64,000 nt of DNA from Terriglobia bacterium (lineage in GTDB: Bacteria > Acidobacteriota > Terriglobia > Bryobacterales > UBA6623), in the NCBI GenBank assembly GCA_009841225.1, contig VXMF01000055.1, forward strand, positions 62,001 through 126,000. The letters are read 5' to 3'. Shown here piece after piece: positions 46,586 to 56,328 of the stretch; the first letter of the stretch is position 1; every line of letters starts with the position of its first letter. Both the position numbers and the translations under genes were made by a program. The notes under the pieces are model-generated. The model did no database searches. It was not told the origin of the DNA and saw only the letters and a program-made list of their open reading frames with translations.

Positions 46586-46612
46586 GCGGCAGGCCGGGAG
46601 GGGTCTGCCGCT
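46585..46612 (+). terminator. Stem-loop at the end of the RND operon
   Basis: AGCGGCAGGCC pairs with GGTCTGCCGCT to give an 11-bp stem (one G-U) with a six-base loop, beginning on the last base of the TolC stop. There is no U-tract after it, so it may act as a processing or stability element or a weak terminator rather than an intrinsic terminator. Confidence 0.45.
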
Positions 46613-46639
46613 GAGCCAGGTCCGATTCGTGATACCTTC

Positions 46640-48283
46640 ATGCCAATGACCCGCCTCCTGACCGCGCTCCTGCTCGTCTCGCTGCCAGCCGCCTTCGCCG
46701 CGGACCGGCCCAATATCATCGTCGTCCTGCTCGACGACCTCGGCTACTCGGACCTCGGCTGCTACGGCGGAGAGATTGACACGCCCAACATCGACGCCTT
46801 GGCCGAAGGCGGCGTCCGCTTCGAGTCCTTCTATAACTCGGCGCGGTGCTGCCCGAGCCGGGCCTCGCTCATGACCGGCTTGTACCCGCCACAGACTGGC
46901 ATCGCCAGCTTCACCACCCGCGAGCCGCATCCCACCCGCGGCCCTGCGTATCTGGGCCGGCTCAACGATCGCTGCGTAACGCTGGGCGAAACGCTGGGCA
47001 AAGCGGGCTACAGCTGCTACTACGTGGGCAAGTGGCACCTGCACAACGAGACCGGGCCGACCCAGCGCGGGTTCGAGGAGTTCTTCGGCTACGCCTTCGA
47101 CCACTCGCACGACCAGTGGGATGCCGACTACTACGTGCGCCTGCCCGAAGGGCGCAAGAAGGAGATCGACCGGCCCCAAGGGGAGTTCTACGCGACCGAC
47201 GTGTTCAGCGATTACGCGCTCGAGTTCATCAAGCAAGGCCAGCGGCGCGACCAGCCGTGGTTCGTCTTCCTCGGCCACTCCTCCCCGCACTTCCCTGTCC
47301 AGGCGCCTCCGGAGAGCGCCGACAAGTACTTCGAGACGTACCTGCGCGGCTGGGACGTACTGCGCGACGAGCGCTACGCTCGCATGCAGCGCATCGGACT
47401 GGTTGACGGCAAGCGCTGGACATTCACGGACAGGTCGCTGGTACCGGTGGACCGTGAAGACATCGCGAACGGGTTCCCGGGCCAGCCGAATCCGGCGTGG
47501 GCTTCCATCGAAGAGCCGCGGAGGAAGGATCTAGCGCGGCGCATGGCGCTGTTCGCGGCGATGGTCGAACACGTGGACCGCGGTATTGGCCGGATCGTCG
47601 ACCACCTGCGCGAGAGCGGCGACTTTGACAATACGCTGATCATGCTGCTGAGCGACAACGGCGCTTGCTACGAATGGGGCCCCTACGGCTTCGATGAACG
47701 CAGCCGCCAGGGAGTGACCATCCTGCACACTGGCGACGCCCTGCGCAAGATGGGAGGCCCGGGCTCTTATCATTCCTACGGAAGCGGCTGGGCCAATCTG
47801 GGCAATACCCCCTTCCGGCTGTACAAGCACTTCACGCACGAGGGCGGCACGGCCACCCCCTTCATCGCGCACTGGCCGCTGGGAATCCGCAAGGCCGGAA
47901 CTTGGGTGCGCGAGCGCGGCCACATCATCGACGTGATGCCGACGCTGCGCGCTGCTGCCGGCGCGGACTACCCGCTGAAGTTCGCGGGGCGGAACGTCCA
48001 GCCCGAGGAAGGTGTGAACCTACTGCCGGTCTTCAACGGCGAGAGACTTTCCGACCGGCCACTCTACTTCGAGCACCAGTCCGCGCGCGCCTTGATCCAA
48101 GGAGATTGGAAGGCGGTCTGGGGCAAGCGCATGCCCGAAGAGATCGATTGGGAGCTCTACAACATCAAGAACGACCGCAGCGAGACGACCAATCTGGCCG
48201 CCCGCTATCCGGATCGCGTCAAGCGCATGGCAGAGGATTGGGAACGCTACGCCGAGCGCACCGGCGTGGCTTGGGAAGACTAG
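46640..48283 (+). CDS. Type I sulfatase (arylsulfatase-like), secreted
   Basis: 547 residues; a second ATG at 46646 would shorten it by two. Signal peptide TRLLTALLLVSLPAAFAA. The formylglycine motif is CCPSRASLMTG with Cys70 as the modified residue; IIVVLLDDLGYSDLGCYGG carries the metal ligands, YVGKWHLHNE and LLSDNGACYEWG complete the active-site set. The C-terminus contains KAVWGKRMPEEIDWELYN, as in arylsulfatase A-like enzymes. Length is typical. Follows the RND operon after a hairpin; probably its own transcription unit. Confidence 0.9.
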   Translation: MPMTRLLTALLLVSLPAAFAADRPNIIVVLLDDLGYSDLGCYGGEIDTPNIDALAEGGVRFESFYNSARCCPSRASLMTGLYPPQTGIASFTTREPHPTRGPAYLGRLNDRCVTLGETLGKAGYSCYYVGKWHLHNETGPTQRGFEEFFGYAFDHSHDQWDADYYVRLPEGRKKEIDRPQGEFYATDVFSDYALEFIKQGQRRDQPWFVFLGHSSPHFPVQAPPESADKYFETYLRGWDVLRDERYARMQRIGLVDGKRWTFTDRSLVPVDREDIANGFPGQPNPAWASIEEPRRKDLARRMALFAAMVEHVDRGIGRIVDHLRESGDFDNTLIMLLSDNGACYEWGPYGFDERSRQGVTILHTGDALRKMGGPGSYHSYGSGWANLGNTPFRLYKHFTHEGGTATPFIAHWPLGIRKAGTWVRERGHIIDVMPTLRAAAGADYPLKFAGRNVQPEEGVNLLPVFNGERLSDRPLYFEHQSARALIQGDWKAVWGKRMPEEIDWELYNIKNDRSETTNLAARYPDRVKRMAEDWERYAERTGVAWED

Positions 48284-48318
48284 CCTGCCACACCGGCCAC
48301 AGAGGCGGGCACTAGCCG

Positions 48319-48578
48319 TCAGGGCTTGCTGATTGTCCGCTCGAAGAATGCAACTACCATCGCCATGAGGCCTTGCGGCGTGTCAACTTGCATGTCGCGA
48401 AAGCCGTGGCCTGCGTTGCTGGCCGAATAGAGCGTGGTGTCAAGTCCCGCGGCGTGCAGCGCTGCATGCAGCAATCCGCTTTGGTTATACGGCACGGACT
48501 GGTCGCACTCGCCGTGCATGTGCTGGATCGGCGGACAGTCCGTTGTGACTTACGAGATGGGATTGGTGCGCTGGACCT
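48319..48578 (-). pseudogene. 3' fragment of an alpha/beta-hydrolase gene, duplicate of 49381-50307
   Basis: The last 66 codons ([20 protein letters not shown] to FERTISKP) are nearly identical to the end of the intact esterase gene about 1 kb downstream, and DNA similarity continues upstream to about 48578. A 2-bp deletion near 48526 breaks the frame relative to the intact copy. The catalytic Asp and His regions are retained but the serine nucleophile part is absent. A 14-bp direct repeat (48563-48576 and 48592-48605) lies at the broken edge. It is a remnant of a duplicated or recombined gene. Confidence 0.85.
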
Positions 48579-48640
48579 GATCAAAGCGGTGTTGGTGCGC
48601 TGGACGCTGCACAGCGGCCAAACCGGTTGCAGTTAGGGGG

Positions 48641-49031
48641 TCACACGAGTTCGACTTGTGCATGGATTCCGGGCAGGCTCGCGAGAGCAGCGTCACGGGT
48701 CACAAGGGTTCCCGGAAGGGTTTCGGAGAGCGCATATATGCAGCGTCATAGGCGGTCGCGTTGTGCCGTAGTGCCAAATCCGGCCGGCGAGCGCAAGATG
48801 ACCGTAGCGCTGAATCCTGAGATCTGCAAAATCGGCCAAGGCTTGAGTTGCACGCTCATCGGACAACTGCCCTGACCGAGCAAATCGGCGCACCGACTGC
48901 AGAACCTCGAGGTCAATGAGGTGTGGAGCGTGAAGGGTTTCTCCGCTCCGCGCTACGATGTCGGCGACTCTCCTGCCGTCTGACGTCGCCAAGACCAGTT
49001 CTAGAGCGGCTGATGCATCGATGACGATCAC
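48641..49031 (-). pseudogene. vapC-type PIN toxin broken by two single-base deletions
   Basis: From GTG 49031 the frame gives MIVIDASAALELVLATSDGR and on to LALAGRIW. A missing base near 48774 shifts the frame to ALRHNATAYDAAY, and a second near 48734 shifts it again to LSETLPGTLVTRDAALASLP, ending at TGA 48643-48641. Read across both shifts, all four PIN acidic positions are present and the length (about 130) is normal. As written only a 112-residue product with a wrong C-terminus is made. Either real decay or sequence error; one shift is at a GG run. GTGA overlap with the antitoxin. Confidence 0.75.
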
Positions 49032-49258
49032 CGGCGTTCACGCTCTTCCCTAATCACAGCTGCCGCGCTTGGACGCACTCGTACCGGCTCCCGTGAACGC
49101 AGCCGCTGCATGAATTCGGCCGTCGTGGGCCGCTCCAGTCCGGATTCAAGCTCGTGGAGCGCGTACGCTGACAGCGACATTCCCGCAAGGGCGGCTCTTG
49201 CCTTCAGCTTGCGATGCACATCGTCCGGTACATTCCGCACCTGAATCATCGTTGCCAT
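49028..49258 (-). CDS. VapB/FitA-like antitoxin
   Basis: 76 residues. MIQVRNVPDDVHRKLKARAA and the following AGMSLSAYALHELE are the FitA/VapB ribbon-helix-helix pattern, and the Arg/Glu-rich C-terminus binds the PIN partner. Translationally coupled to the following vapC (GTGA overlap, 49028-49031). The frame is intact although the toxin gene is broken. The module lies between the intact esterase gene and its duplicated 3' fragment. Confidence 0.85.
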   Translation of the reverse strand: MATMIQVRNVPDDVHRKLKARAALAGMSLSAYALHELESGLERPTTAEFMQRLRSREPVRVRPSAAAVIREERERR

Positions 49259-49380
49259 GCTCCTAGTATGTATTCATCACCAACACATGTCTGTGTCGAT
49301 CTCGTCTGATGGGTGCCGCCCCATTGCATCCTTCTGGGAGGAACAGCCCTTCCGGCGCTTGCCGAGACGGGCAGACAGGC

Positions 49381-50307
49381 TCAGGGCTTGCCGATCGTCC
49401 GCTCGAAGAATGCGACCACCATGGCCATGAGGCTTTGCGGCGTGTCACCCTGCATGTCGCGAAAGCCATGGTCGGCGTTGCTGACCATGTAAAGCGTGGT
49501 GTCCAAGCCGGCGGCTTGCAGCGCGGCATGCAGCAATTCGCTTTGGTTGTACGGCACGGACTGGTCGTTCTCGCCGTGCATGTGGAGCATCGGCGGATCG
49601 TCCGCCGTGACGTAGCTAATAGGATTGGCCCGCTGGACCTTGTCGGCATGTTCCTGAATCGGAGCCCCGATGAATCGCGATTCCGGCGAATTGGCCGCGT
49701 CGTGGTCGATGCGGCCCGGAAAGTCGTTCATCCGCAGGAAATCGGTGGGCCCGAACCAATTGCAAACCGCATCGGGCCGCGAAGAGACACCGGAATTCTC
49801 TTCGTGCAGGCTGTCCCATTCATCCACCTCGTGGCCGGTTCCGAGCAGCGCGACCAAGTGCCCACCGGCCGACGAGCCCCAGGCGCCGATTCGTCCGGCG
49901 TCAAAGCCGTAACGCGGCGCATTCGCTCGCACCCAGCGGAAAGCGGCCTTCACATCGGCGATGGCCGCTGGGAAGATCGCCTCGCCGCTCAACCGGTAGC
50001 CCACCGAGACAAGTCCATACCCGTGATCCAAGATCGGCAAGGAACGGTTGATGCGATCCTTCGAGCCGCCTCGCCAGCCGCCCCCATGGACCCACACGAC
50101 CACCGGCACGGGTCGCTCGGGCCGTGGTTCCCGAGAGTAGACATCGAGCAGCAATTCCCGTCCGTCGATCTCCGCATAGGTGACATCGGCGTGCTTGACG
50201 ATCCCGGGAGGCAACTGTTGATTGGACCCGCGATCCTGCGCAGCAGCAGGCCAAGCGGCGGCTAGGAAGCCAGCGACAGTCAGCAGGACTAGGGCAAGAC
50301 GATACAT
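49381..50307 (-). CDS. Secreted alpha/beta hydrolase (carbohydrate esterase-like)
   Basis: 308 residues from the ATG at 50307, which begins a signal peptide ([22 protein letters not shown]); the frame is open 30 codons further up and would overlap the VWFA gene. The oxyanion motif HGGGW (74-78), nucleophile elbow GSSAG with Ser146, Asp in HGENDQSVP and His in SNADHGFRD make a complete triad. Resembles the BD-FAE/acetyl-xylan esterase type that removes acetyl or feruloyl groups from polysaccharides. A decayed copy of its last 260 bases lies at 48319-48578. Confidence 0.9.
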   Translation of the reverse strand: MYRLALVLLTVAGFLAAAWPAAAQDRGSNQQLPPGIVKHADVTYAEIDGRELLLDVYSREPRPERPVPVVVWVHGGGWRGGSKDRINRSLPILDHGYGLVSVGYRLSGEAIFPAAIADVKAAFRWVRANAPRYGFDAGRIGAWGSSAGGHLVALLGTGHEVDEWDSLHEENSGVSSRPDAVCNWFGPTDFLRMNDFPGRIDHDAANSPESRFIGAPIQEHADKVQRANPISYVTADDPPMLHMHGENDQSVPYNQSELLHAALQAAGLDTTLYMVSNADHGFRDMQGDTPQSLMAMVVAFFERTIGKP

Positions 50308-50387
50308 AGGAGTGCATCCAGTGTAGGCTGCCGCAGCGTTCCGGAGCACGTCGAGATCAGCAGTCGAGCGCGAAGCCATGCTCCGCC

Positions 50388-51272
50388 TCACGGGCAACGA
50401 ACCGTCTCGCGATGGCGGACGCTCCCCACGGAAGACCGAATCTCAAGCTTCTGAATGCCCTCGCACGAGGCATCGATGCTTACTACCGAGTGCGCAGCGA
50501 TCTCGTCGAGCAATTGCTCCACCACCGCAGGGACCTCCTGCACTCCCCTGACGAACACTGCCCGCCCGCCAGTCGTCTGGGAGAATTCGCTGATACCGTT
50601 TTGGTAGACCTCGTTCAGACTGTCATACTGCCGTGCCAAGTGCAGGAAGAAAAGCGGCGCCTGCGCCCCTTCTAGGCGGTCCACGATCGACCTAATACGC
50701 TCCAAAATCAGCTGGCCGCGGAATCGCCGGCTCAAATCGCTGCTGTCGCTCGGGTTGACCACCGGGATCGTGTAGTCGCCGCGGTAATCCTCGATCTCAC
50801 CGTCGGTGATGAACAAGACCGCCACGCGCACCTCGGCCGAGGCCAGCGTCTGGTCGGCTATTTCTGAGACCTGTTCGACGACATCCATCAGTCCGGGCAC
50901 TCCGCGGACGTCCAAGGATTGCAGTCTTTCCAAGAGCTTGGCCCGGCCCCGGACGGGGTCCAGAACCACCCTGAGGCCGTCTTGGGCGGACATGACGCTG
51001 ACGAAATATTTCGGGCCGAGGCTAGTGAGCTTGGCCACCAGCGCATCGCGCGCGGCATCGACGCGGTCCGGAAACTTCACGGTATCCATGACCAGCAGCA
51101 GGATGAGGTGGTCCTCTGCCGTCTGCACAGAACGCACAGCCGCGGCTTCACCACCCAAGGAAACAGCTATCGCCTGCTCTGGATCCTGGCACCAAACGGC
51201 CGTCTTGAGAACGTCGGAGGAGGCCTGTGAGGCCAGCAGCACAGCAAGTACCGCGAGCCGAACAACTCCCAT
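50388..51272 (-). CDS. VWFA-related protein (acidobacterial TIGR03436 type)
   Basis: 294 residues with a signal peptide ([19 protein letters not shown]). The fold pattern of the VWFA-related Acidobacteriota family is visible: [60 protein letters not shown], and [20 protein letters not shown]. The usual DxSxS metal-ion site reads DTVKF here, so a classical MIDAS is probably absent. It follows the Oar-like receptor by two bases, on the same strand, so both are cotranscribed. Likely extracytoplasmic binding partner; function unknown. Confidence 0.8.
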   Translation of the reverse strand: MGVVRLAVLAVLLASQASSDVLKTAVWCQDPEQAIAVSLGGEAAAVRSVQTAEDHLILLLVMDTVKFPDRVDAARDALVAKLTSLGPKYFVSVMSAQDGLRVVLDPVRGRAKLLERLQSLDVRGVPGLMDVVEQVSEIADQTLASAEVRVAVLFITDGEIEDYRGDYTIPVVNPSDSSDLSRRFRGQLILERIRSIVDRLEGAQAPLFFLHLARQYDSLNEVYQNGISEFSQTTGGRAVFVRGVQEVPAVVEQLLDEIAAHSVVSIDASCEGIQKLEIRSSVGSVRHRETVRCP

Positions 51273-51274
51273 TG

Positions 51275-54169
51275 CTAGAAGTTGTAGCGCAATCCGAGCT
51301 GCAGCACTCGTCCTCCGCGCGAACCGATGATCCGCCCGGCATTCACATTGCGGGCATTGGCCGGGCCGATCTCGTTGTCAGGGTCGTGCCAATTGCCTTG
51401 ATTGAGGAAATTGAAACTCTGCACGAGAAGCTCGACGCTCTGTTCCTGGCTGAGCACGACCCGCTTGGTAATCGAAATATCGTGGTTTCGGTAGTCGGGG
51501 TTCCGGAGCGTGGGGTGAGAACGCGCCACGTTGCCCAACGCGAAGTCTGGCGGGTCGACGAAAGCATGTGGGTTGAACCAGCCGCTGGGCCCCGGGTCCC
51601 GCACGTGCGGATTCATGCCGGGCACGGCGTCCACTTGCAAGAACCGCACGATGCCGCCAGTGTTGTTGAACATCGGCTCGAGCACGATTGGATCTCCGCT
51701 GTACCACCTGGTGTACCCGCTTACCGTCCAGTCGGACACCAACTTGGCCAGCGGGCCGCGCCGACCCAGCAGAGGCCTGCCCGGCCCCATGGGCAGTTCG
51801 TACGTGTAGCTCAGCGAGAGCCGCTGCGGACGGAATCCGGCGCTGTGTGCCCAAGCGCTCTTGCGGTCGTGCGGATTCTGCACCCCCCGTCCCGAATAGT
51901 CGTCCTTTCTCCTGCGGTAGGCGTAGTCGAAGTCAAAACTCAGCCCGTCCCCAGTGCGCTTCCGCAAGGTGATTTGCCCCTCGTCGTAGTGCAGCCTGCC
52001 CGATGGGTACTGGTAGTTGGCGCGGATCTGCTGGAAGTGCGGGAAGGGACGCAGGGAGCGCCGAAAAGCCTCATCGTTGAGGCGGTCGCGGTAGGTCAGC
52101 GCGCTCAGAGGGACCTGATTCAGCGCGACGATGTGGCCTCCTACCAATAGATCGCGCCCGCGGGTCGCGCGTCCCCGCGCACGCAGCATGAGCCCCTTGG
52201 GCAGCCTCCGCTCGACTTCGAGAGATAAGTGGTTGAAGTTTGGCTGGGCAGCCGTCGCCGGAATCATGTCGACGTCGGATTCGTTGGCGAAGTCGTTGCG
52301 CAAATCGGGCAGCGGGTTCGACAACGTCGGGAAACCATCGGCCAGCGTCACCGCAGGTGTCAGCTGCCGGTTCTGCGACACCGGGAAGCGCCGACCCGAA
52401 AAGCCCTGGGTGGCGAATGGCCCCGAGCGCAGGCTGACGCCACTGTACGAGCGCAGGAGACTTCCGCGCACGACCGTGCTGCGACTCTCGGTGGGACTCC
52501 AAGAGATGCCGATCCGAGGCTCGGTGCGGACCCGGTAGGGCTGAAACGCCCGGCCTTGGCCGTTGCGACCCGCGAACACCAAGGCTCCCGGCGTTCCGGT
52601 GGCGTCGTTGATTGCCGACAGGTCGAACGAGGACTGCCGGTCGTACTTCTCGGTGCGGGGAGATGTCGCGTCAACAGTTACCCGCAGCGACAGAGTCAAG
52701 TTCGGACGCACCTGCCACTGGTCGCCGAGGCTGTTTTGGAAGGACTTCCGGTGGAGGTACGCAGGCTGTGGCTGGTCGGTTGCCTCGGCCCGCCACGCCT
52801 GCCCGAGCAAGTATGTCGCGAAGGCGTCCCCGGTGTTGTTGATCCCGGGCAGGCCGGTCAGCCGGTCACTGAACGAGAACGAGCCCGAGGGAGCGTCGAG
52901 TTCGAGGGTGCCCCAATCGACCAAGTTGGCGGTGCTGGTGATCGTCCAAGTGTGCTTGCCCGAACGCAGGATCAGCTCGTTGTCCAAGTCGTAGACCGCT
53001 AGGGCATTGCGCAAGTACGAGCGCTGGGACCGCCCCATCCCGGTGTAACCGCGGAAGCGCAATGCGGGGAAGACCTTGCCGTTGACCCCTTGCAGGCCCA
53101 AGTCCTGCGGCAGGTCTTGATCGCCGAGCAGGGAGTTGGTGTCGACGATTTCGGAGCGAGCCTTGACCGACGCCCGGTAGGTGAGGTTCGCCGTCAGGTT
53201 GACCGTGTCCGACAGACTCACGCTGCGGTTAACGAACTCGCGATCGGGACTGGCGTAGTTCGCGGCCGTGGGGTAGATGTCCAGACCGTCGCGGAATCCA
53301 TCGGAGGAATTGATGTTGAGCGTGACCTTCTGCGAGTCGCCGAGGTTGTGGTCAACGCGGGCGATGAATCCATCGGGCGTATTGCGCTCGGACGGGTTCG
53401 ACCAGTAGTTGTTGCGATAGAAAGGCCCCACCGCGGTGTTGGGCAGCGGGTACTCGCGGTTCGCCGCCAGCGCGACGCTGTCAAGACGCTGTGACGGGAT
53501 GCGGTTGTTTGGAAACGGATCCCGCACGTGCTCCAAGTTCGACCGACTGACGCGGCGCGACGCATCGTAGAGCGGGTTGGCGCGCGTGGACGCTGGATCG
53601 TAGATCGTCAGCGCGTTTCCCGCCCTGTCCACAAGGTCGGAGAAATCCCCGAGGCGTCGCTGCGCTGTGGCCAAGGTTCGCAGGTACGAGCGTCCCACGC
53701 GCTCTCGCGTTCCCTCGTACGAGAGCGTGAAGAAGGTGCGGCCCCGCCCGTCGTACAGCTTCGGCACGGCCAACGGACCGTTCAGCGTGAAACCGAATTG
53801 GTTGCGACGGCGCAAGTTGCGGTCGCCGCCGCGCTGGACGACTTCGTGGGGCACCGCGTCGAGCGCATCGTTGCGGAGGTACTCGAACACACGTCCGTGC
53901 CATGAGCTGCTGCGCCCGCCGACAGCCGGCGTCCGTTGCGCGTCGCTGGCAGCCCCCGGGCGAAGTCCTGCGGTAGCTGTGATCAGGCGAAACGCTTGAA
54001 CAGCCTGTCGAACCTGCGCCATCTCAGGCCGGTCACTGCGGCGAACTCGGTCCTCATCGACGCTGACGGCCTGGGTTGCCGCCAGCGTTTCAGACACGGC
54101 GGCGGTCGCCGCCACGGCAGCTTGTGCAAACACACCCAGCAGGGCGTATGCCAATGCGACCAGCTTCAT
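51275..54169 (-). CDS. Oar-like TonB-dependent receptor-type outer membrane beta-barrel
   Basis: 964 residues with a signal peptide (LVALAYALLGVFAQAAVAAT). Characteristic acidobacterial blocks: SWHGRVFEYLRNDALDA, NQFGFTLNGPLAVPKLYDGR, FFTLSYEGTRERVGRSYLRT, FPNNRIPSQRLDSVALAANR, SLSYTYELPMGPGRPLLG, and the aromatic C-terminal LQLGLRYNF for outer-membrane insertion. The N-terminal carboxypeptidase-regulatory-like domain and most of the plug usual in this family (often over 1000 residues) are missing or very short. Probably imports or displays large substrates, or is non-transporting. Cotranscribed with the VWFA-related gene. Confidence 0.85.
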   Translation of the reverse strand: MKLVALAYALLGVFAQAAVAATAAVSETLAATQAVSVDEDRVRRSDRPEMAQVRQAVQAFRLITATAGLRPGAASDAQRTPAVGGRSSSWHGRVFEYLRNDALDAVPHEVVQRGGDRNLRRRNQFGFTLNGPLAVPKLYDGRGRTFFTLSYEGTRERVGRSYLRTLATAQRRLGDFSDLVDRAGNALTIYDPASTRANPLYDASRRVSRSNLEHVRDPFPNNRIPSQRLDSVALAANREYPLPNTAVGPFYRNNYWSNPSERNTPDGFIARVDHNLGDSQKVTLNINSSDGFRDGLDIYPTAANYASPDREFVNRSVSLSDTVNLTANLTYRASVKARSEIVDTNSLLGDQDLPQDLGLQGVNGKVFPALRFRGYTGMGRSQRSYLRNALAVYDLDNELILRSGKHTWTITSTANLVDWGTLELDAPSGSFSFSDRLTGLPGINNTGDAFATYLLGQAWRAEATDQPQPAYLHRKSFQNSLGDQWQVRPNLTLSLRVTVDATSPRTEKYDRQSSFDLSAINDATGTPGALVFAGRNGQGRAFQPYRVRTEPRIGISWSPTESRSTVVRGSLLRSYSGVSLRSGPFATQGFSGRRFPVSQNRQLTPAVTLADGFPTLSNPLPDLRNDFANESDVDMIPATAAQPNFNHLSLEVERRLPKGLMLRARGRATRGRDLLVGGHIVALNQVPLSALTYRDRLNDEAFRRSLRPFPHFQQIRANYQYPSGRLHYDEGQITLRKRTGDGLSFDFDYAYRRRKDDYSGRGVQNPHDRKSAWAHSAGFRPQRLSLSYTYELPMGPGRPLLGRRGPLAKLVSDWTVSGYTRWYSGDPIVLEPMFNNTGGIVRFLQVDAVPGMNPHVRDPGPSGWFNPHAFVDPPDFALGNVARSHPTLRNPDYRNHDISITKRVVLSQEQSVELLVQSFNFLNQGNWHDPDNEIGPANARNVNAGRIIGSRGGRVLQLGLRYNF

Positions 54170-54559
54170 CGAAGCAGACCTGCCTAGAATTCGAGTTTAC
54201 AACGATCGGCCCGAGTCCGGCTTCGCAGGGAAATCTCAGGAGTTCTTGCGTCCCTCGCACCATGGACGGGTTCGAGAGTCAGATCAGCTCTCCGCCAGCC
54301 TCAGTGCGGGCGTCGCGGTCCACTCCGCAACCCTTCCTCGGCCGTCTGTTGGCTACACCGGGCGCACTCGTCCGTGACAACAAGCCACGAGGTAGTCCGC
54401 GCTGCCCGGGCCGGGTTCGTCCTCAAGGAGATGGAACGCAGATTTCCGCGGATTGGCAATGCGCCATACTACACCTGTGCCGGCGACCCTTCGCATTGCT
54501 GTCGGCCGCGGCGCCGCCGATCATCGATTCCGCCGCATGACATCCATAGAAGCTACGCA
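54170..54559. other. Intergenic region between the Oar-like gene and the flavoprotein gene
   Basis: 390 bases between divergent genes. The flavoprotein frame is open back to 54374 but that stretch is GC-rich and unlike a protein leader. No clear promoter or RNA. Base composition falls sharply after about 54540, at the flavoprotein start. Confidence 0.4.
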
Positions 54560-55981
54560 ATGTCATTCGAGCAGATCGCGGACGATAGCACAGCAGGAGC
54601 CTTAAAGAAAACGACGCCGGAAATGCCGAGAAACGTTGCAATCGTCGGTGGCGGAGTTTCTGGCCTTGGGCTGGCGTGGGCACTGCAGCACAGCCCCGAA
54701 CGATTCGATTTTCGGCTATTCGAAGCGAGGTCCCGGATCGGCGGTAACGCCGTTACGGCCGATATGCCGCAGGGCGACGGCACCTCGATTCCTTTCGACA
54801 TTTCTGTGACCGCTTGCATTCCGTCTGTATACCATCATATCGTTCAATTTATGCAAAAACACCATATTGATTTAGTCGACACTAGGTTCAGTTACAGTGT
54901 CAGATATCGAGGCGAAATTTATGCTCACGATTTCGACTCAGATATCAGGAGAAACTTACGACCAGAAATCGAGAGATTTCAAAAACTGCTGAAACTCCTG
55001 AAGTGGTTCGGCGGACTCACCCGATCTAGATCCAGATTCTTCAATGCCCTCAACCCATTCAACTATGTCAGTATGGGTTTCGTTCTCAATCTGGGCCGAT
55101 TCTCTGGCGATTTCAGATACAAGGTGCTAAAGCCAATGTTCGTCAATTTCTTGATGGCAACGAATGTATTTGACATGCCTGTTTCGCTGTTCTCGCGATA
55201 TTTGGAGTTCTTCGATATCGAATCCGCAACACCGATGCAGACGTGGGAGCGAGGCACGCGGCGCATCTATGAGGAATTATCGGCATCATTCAAGGACAAG
55301 ATTTACCTTGACCGGCCAGTCCGAAGAGTATACAGGCACAATTCTGAGGTCGTTGTGGAAGACGAGAGCGGGAAGACAGAGACATTTGACGATATAGTCT
55401 TCGCTTGCAATGCGAATCAAACATTGATGATCCTCGACACACCAACCTTCTTGGAGAGCTATCTGCTCTCTTCAATTCGTTACGAGAGTGAATTGCACAA
55501 TCACACGATCGTGCATTCTGATGCTTCAGTTCTGCCGGAAAACGATGTCAACCCACTTGCCACTCGAAGCAACCATATCGAACAATACGGTGCAAGACCG
55601 GACAACTATGAAATCACCTATATCATGCATAATCAGCAGCCTTGGGTAAATCGATCGGACAAGCCATGTTTGGTGACATACAATCCGATCAGTCCCATCA
55701 ACGAAGAGAAAATCGTAAAGAAATGGTGGTTTCAGCACATCGTTCACGATGTTTTTCACGTATCTTTCCTAATCCATATGTTTCGCTTTGTTCAGGGTAG
55801 GAAACGAACATGGCACTGCGGAGCCCATACTCTAATTAACAGTCAGGAGACCTGTTTCGTATCCGGACTGGCTACGGCGAGGCAACTTGGAGCGGACTAT
55901 CCGTTTCAAGATTCTGAAACAAGGAAGTGGTTCAACTACTACGGGCGCCTGATGTACGGTTGGCGCTTCAGAAAAGCTTGA
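54560..55981 (+). CDS. FAD-dependent oxidoreductase (amine-oxidase-like), low GC
   Basis: 473 residues from the ATG at 54560; an ATG at 54623 (MPRNVAIVGGGVSGLGLAWA) is an alternative. The dinucleotide-binding GGGVSGLG, the acidic end of the second strand (FRLFEARSRIGG) and the following NAVTADMP place it with flavin amine oxidoreductases and the predicted NAD/FAD-binding proteins (COG2907-like). The C-terminal TCFVSGLATARQLGADYPF is the usual FAD-closing segment. Substrate unknown. The gene is clearly AT-richer than the window (a 60-base sample at 54841 is about 35% GC) with many AAA, ATT and TTT codons, suggesting acquisition by transfer. No partner gene is adjacent. Confidence 0.8.
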   Translation: MSFEQIADDSTAGALKKTTPEMPRNVAIVGGGVSGLGLAWALQHSPERFDFRLFEARSRIGGNAVTADMPQGDGTSIPFDISVTACIPSVYHHIVQFMQKHHIDLVDTRFSYSVRYRGEIYAHDFDSDIRRNLRPEIERFQKLLKLLKWFGGLTRSRSRFFNALNPFNYVSMGFVLNLGRFSGDFRYKVLKPMFVNFLMATNVFDMPVSLFSRYLEFFDIESATPMQTWERGTRRIYEELSASFKDKIYLDRPVRRVYRHNSEVVVEDESGKTETFDDIVFACNANQTLMILDTPTFLESYLLSSIRYESELHNHTIVHSDASVLPENDVNPLATRSNHIEQYGARPDNYEITYIMHNQQPWVNRSDKPCLVTYNPISPINEEKIVKKWWFQHIVHDVFHVSFLIHMFRFVQGRKRTWHCGAHTLINSQETCFVSGLATARQLGADYPFQDSETRKWFNYYGRLMYGWRFRKA

Positions 55982-56328
55982 ACTAGTGCTTGACTGGAGC
56001 GCTGTAGCTCGAATTCACGTGGCGGGGTCGACTCTCTCTAACCCAGAAAGAGGACAGCCCTCCCGCACGGGTGTCACTCCACGGGCCACCGGTTCGACCA
56101 GCTCAAGGCGGTCGCGCGATCCACGACGATGTCGCAAGGGGCGCTGCCTCAAGGGCGTTCCTTGACTAGGTCTGCGAGGTCTGACGAAGCCCAGAGCAGC
56201 AAGCCTGGAACCAGTTCGCGGCAGGGCGATCTAGGGCAGGTTGCCTCGACGCTGCTGGATGTTCGCAATTGCTGCGGAACCACACCTGGAGTGAGATGTG
56301 TATACTATCTGTATTCTGGTATCAAGAA
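55982..56328. other. Intergenic region upstream of ispH
   Basis: 347 bases without a recognisable gene. TATACT at 56301-56306, 23 bases before the ispH start, is a plausible -10; no matching -35 is obvious. Confidence 0.4.
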
